Source: an uncultured bacterium (GTDB lineage: Bacteria > Planctomycetota > Phycisphaerae > Phycisphaerales > SM1A02). Taken from it: 7,689 nucleotides of DNA. The position numbers and the translations under genes are program-made. Position 1 is the stretch's first letter, and every line of letters starts with the position of its first letter. Location: assembly GCA_903938205.1 (NCBI GenBank), contig CAJACJ010000402.1, positions 1-7,689 on the forward strand, read 5' to 3'. The notes beneath the pieces are model-generated. The model did no database searches and was not told the origin of the DNA. It saw nothing but the letters and a program-made list of their open reading frames with translations. Below, one piece after another: positions 6,214-7,689 of the stretch.

Positions 6214-7254
6214 TTAGTTTGAAGTGGTCGTGGGCATTTCGCCGCGCAGAGTAATGAGCGCGTCCTTGAGTTTTTCCAAGGCTTTGTTTTGAATTTGTCG
6301 CACACGTTCCTTCGTGACGCCAATCATTTGCCCAACTTGCTCTAAGGTCAGTTGGACTTGTGGCGCGACGCCATCCAATCCAAATCGATGCAGAATTACT
6401 TTTTGTTCAATGTCGGTCAAATCCGCGCTGTTGCGGGTGATCATGTAGCGCACTTCCGCGGCTGAATCTTTTTCATGCTCCGCTCGCACGACTTCCAAGT
6501 GATTGGATTTCTCAAACTGTGGATCAAACTCACTCGGAAAGCGTTGGCGATACTTCTGCAATTTAATGCCAAATCGGCTGAAAGCCTTCAGAATTGCTCG
6601 GCAGCCATAGGTGCTGAACTTAAAGCCACGGCCGCAATCAAATTTATCCACGGCGCGCATAAGAGCCATGTTTCCTTCGCCAATCAAGTCGCCAAAATCA
6701 CTTTCGCCAAGTGGAACACGCTTGGCCATGGCAAGGACAAGCGCCAAATTAATTTCTGCAATCTGAGCGCGGAAGCCTTTGGCCATTTTGTGCCAACGTA
6801 AAATTTCTCGTGCTTGCTCTGTTGAAGGTGATTGCTGATTGAGAGCGTCTTGCATTTGACGCACGCGAAATCGCGCGTAGTTGTATTGCAAAAATATCAC
6901 GCGCTCTTGCGCAGCTGTTAGGAGAACTGAATCCGCTTTCTTGGCTTTGCGCTCAACTTGTTTTCCACCAGTGCTGTTGGCCATGAGCGGTCGATACCAG
7001 CTCACATCGGCGAAGCGGATAGCGACAGGCATTTCATAAATATTTTTTTCGGCACCACTCTTGCGAAATTCGGGCGAGTCCATGTAGTCCATTGGCTCGA
7101 TCATGATTTCGCGCATAAGCTCTTCCTCGGTACCAGTCAAAGCTGCTGCGGTCGTGACAGGCAAATTAGAACGGCTACGAACCGCGGGGCGATTTCGTTT
7201 GCGCATTCGATCAAGCGGAGAATTTTTGCCAATCATCGAGTTCAGCAATTTCAT
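6214..7254 (-). CDS. Divergent sigma-70 family RNA polymerase sigma factor
   Basis: This 346-residue protein has the sigma-70 layout. Residues 1-111 are an unassigned head, first basic (9-29) and then acidic (43-62). A region 1.2-like helix follows ('LTAAQERVIF', then 'QYNYARFRVRQMQ', 112-135). Region 2 covers about 163-228 ('DLIGEGNMALMRAVDKFD', then 'GRGFKFSTY' at 208-216). Region 4 covers about 278-335, with the helix-turn-helix 'TLEQVGQMIGVTKERVRQIQ' (303-322). Only about 50 residues join regions 2 and 4, so region 3 is largely missing, and region 1.1 is absent. The tryptophan pair of region 2.3 is replaced by R219-A220, and the R, Q and T of region 2.4 by L222, K223 and S226, so promoter melting and -10 recognition should differ from RpoD. 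It is too divergent to call the housekeeping factor, and an alternative (group 2/3) role is likely. The ATG at 7254 has only AAGG 2 nt upstream. It is convergent with the MFS gene and follows ndk on the same strand. Confidence 0.94.
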   Translation of the reverse strand: MKLLNSMIGKNSPLDRMRKRNRPAVRSRSNLPVTTAAALTGTEEELMREIMIEPMDYMDSPEFRKSGAEKNIYEMPVAIRFADVSWYRPLMANSTGGKQVERKAKKADSVLLTAAQERVIFLQYNYARFRVRQMQDALNQQSPSTEQAREILRWHKMAKGFRAQIAEINLALVLAMAKRVPLGESDFGDLIGEGNMALMRAVDKFDCGRGFKFSTYGCRAILKAFSRFGIKLQKYRQRFPSEFDPQFEKSNHLEVVRAEHEKDSAAEVRYMITRNSADLTDIEQKVILHRFGLDGVAPQVQLTLEQVGQMIGVTKERVRQIQNKALEKLKDALITLRGEMPTTTSN

Positions 7255-7274
7255 CGCCTTGTGTTAGGGGTTCT

Positions 7275-7303
7275 AAAAAAATAATTGATGCAATTCCGCA
7301 CCA
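7275..7303 (-). terminator. Hairpin plus T-tract just upstream of the sigma gene (terminator or leader attenuator)
   Basis: On the minus strand TGGTGC (7298-7303), a 6-nt loop GGAATT and GCATCA (7286-7291) form a 6-bp stem with one G-U pair. ATTA and then seven T residues (7275-7281) follow. This resembles a modest intrinsic terminator. It ends only 20 nt before the sigma start codon, leaving no room for a promoter after it. It could end ndk read-through or attenuate a sigma transcript started upstream. The stem is short, so the structure may be weak. Confidence 0.4.
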
Positions 7304-7401
7304 TCCAACAAAACGCTTATGAACGTTCTGTGTGACTGTTCATTGAAAGGGGACTCTTGGTTTCAAAAATTAATGAAATTATGAGTTATTGAGCAAAATG
7401 A

Positions 7402-7430
7402 TAAATCATGCCTTGATTTAAGCATTAAAT
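7402..7430. repeat. Two overlapping AT-rich palindromes between ndk and the sigma gene
   Basis: TAAATCA (7402-7408) and TGATTTA (7414-7420) are perfect 7-bp inverted arms with a 5-nt spacer. ATTTAA (7416-7421) and TTAAAT (7425-7430) form a second perfect inverted repeat, 6-3-6. The segment 7416-7420 belongs to both, so the two hairpins exclude each other. The first hairpin starts about 39 nt after the ndk stop and on the minus strand is followed by TCATTTT, so a weak ndk terminator is one reading. A regulator-binding site for the sigma gene is another. The AT richness makes chance occurrence plausible. Confidence 0.35.
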
Positions 7431-7458
7431 GCACGGTATATTAAGGTTATAAGACCTA

Positions 7459-7689
7459 TTACTCTGGCTTGCTACCCGTTGAATCGTAGACGTAGCTGTC
7501 GCTGACTCGCGTGTATTCAAGAATTTCGCCGGCCTTAAAAAATAGACCCAGCTCACGGGTCGCGGCTTCTGGGCTGTCAGAACCATGAATTAGGTTGTAA
7601 CTATTTGAGACTCCAAAGTCGCCGCGGATAGTTCCAGCGGCGGCTTTGCTGCCAAATGTGGCGCCCATCATGGCGCGGCAAATGGTGAT
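7459..7689 (-). CDS. ndk: Nucleoside diphosphate kinase, C-terminal half (5' end cut by window edge)
   Basis: The last 76 codons and the TAA stop of ndk are present. The frame is open to the right edge, where it begins I-T-I-C-R-A. Ndk makes nucleoside triphosphates by passing the terminal phosphate of ATP to NDPs through a phospho-histidine. The catalytic segment 'NLIHGSDSPEA' is intact, preceded by 'RAMMGATFG' and 'GTIRGDFG' and followed by 'LFFKAGEILEY', all in normal family order. Whole Ndk proteins are about 140-150 residues, so roughly half is outside the window. The ATG at 7669-7671 lies inside the conserved R-x-M-M-G-A-T motif and is not the start. The C-terminus runs a little past the usual end ('YDSTGSKPE'). 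The gene lies upstream of the sigma gene on the same strand with a 204-bp gap, so separate transcription units are likely. Confidence 0.97.
   Translation of the reverse strand: MTICRAMMGATFGSKAAAGTIRGDFGVSNSYNLIHGSDSPEAATRELGLFFKAGEILEYTRVSDSYVYDSTGSKPE

Noticed and set aside
7287..7302. Sigma-54-like promoter (TGGTGCGGAATTGCA on the minus strand) before the sigma gene
   Set aside because: The distance between the GG and GC elements is 9 nt rather than the strict 10, and the same bases are better explained as the hairpin before the T-tract.

Overview
The window looks like ordinary chromosome of a Gram-negative bacterium of moderate GC content. It carries six clear genes of known type and one exported protein of unknown function, and no insertion sequence, phage gene, tRNA, rRNA or CRISPR array could be recognised. 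The best guess for the organism is a member of the Planctomycetota, possibly the class Phycisphaerae. This rests mainly on the style of the sigma factor, which has a 'QYNYARFR' segment before region 2, no region 1.1 and almost no region 3. It is an inference from remembered family resemblance, not from a database search.

Left part (1-4030, all minus strand): a three-gene cluster reads leftwards and runs off the window. It begins with a gene for an exported helical protein with LTxxQ-like motifs (start 4030). This is followed after 12 nt by a complete GspE/PilB-type secretion or pilus ATPase gene, and after a further 2 nt by a gspF/pilC-type inner-membrane platform gene cut by the left edge. 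The tight spacing, and a Shine-Dalgarno-like site for gspF inside the end of gspE, suggest one transcript with coupled translation. GspE powers, and GspF anchors, a type II secretion or type IV pilus machine. The exported protein may be a periplasmic partner or cargo.

Middle part (4195-6120): a gene for subunit A of a 3-oxoacid CoA-transferase (minus strand) is divergent from a 12-helix major facilitator transporter gene (plus strand). Their start codons are separated by only 12 bp, so promoters and any operator must lie inside the coding regions. The catalytic B subunit that normally sits next to subunit A is absent from both sides.

Right part (6214-7689, minus strand): a divergent sigma-70 family factor keeps the region 4.2 helix-turn-helix but lacks the paired tryptophans and several -10-recognition residues of region 2.3/2.4. 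It lies downstream of the end of ndk (nucleoside diphosphate kinase), which is cut by the right edge. The AT-rich gap of 204 bp between them holds two overlapping palindromes and a hairpin followed by a T-tract just before the sigma start, which may be a terminator or attenuator. The transporter and sigma genes converge across a 93 bp gap without a convincing terminator.

No wholly new system is evident. The points most worth a second look are the sigma factor and its leader, the orphan CoA-transferase subunit, and the uncharacterised exported protein joined to the secretion genes.
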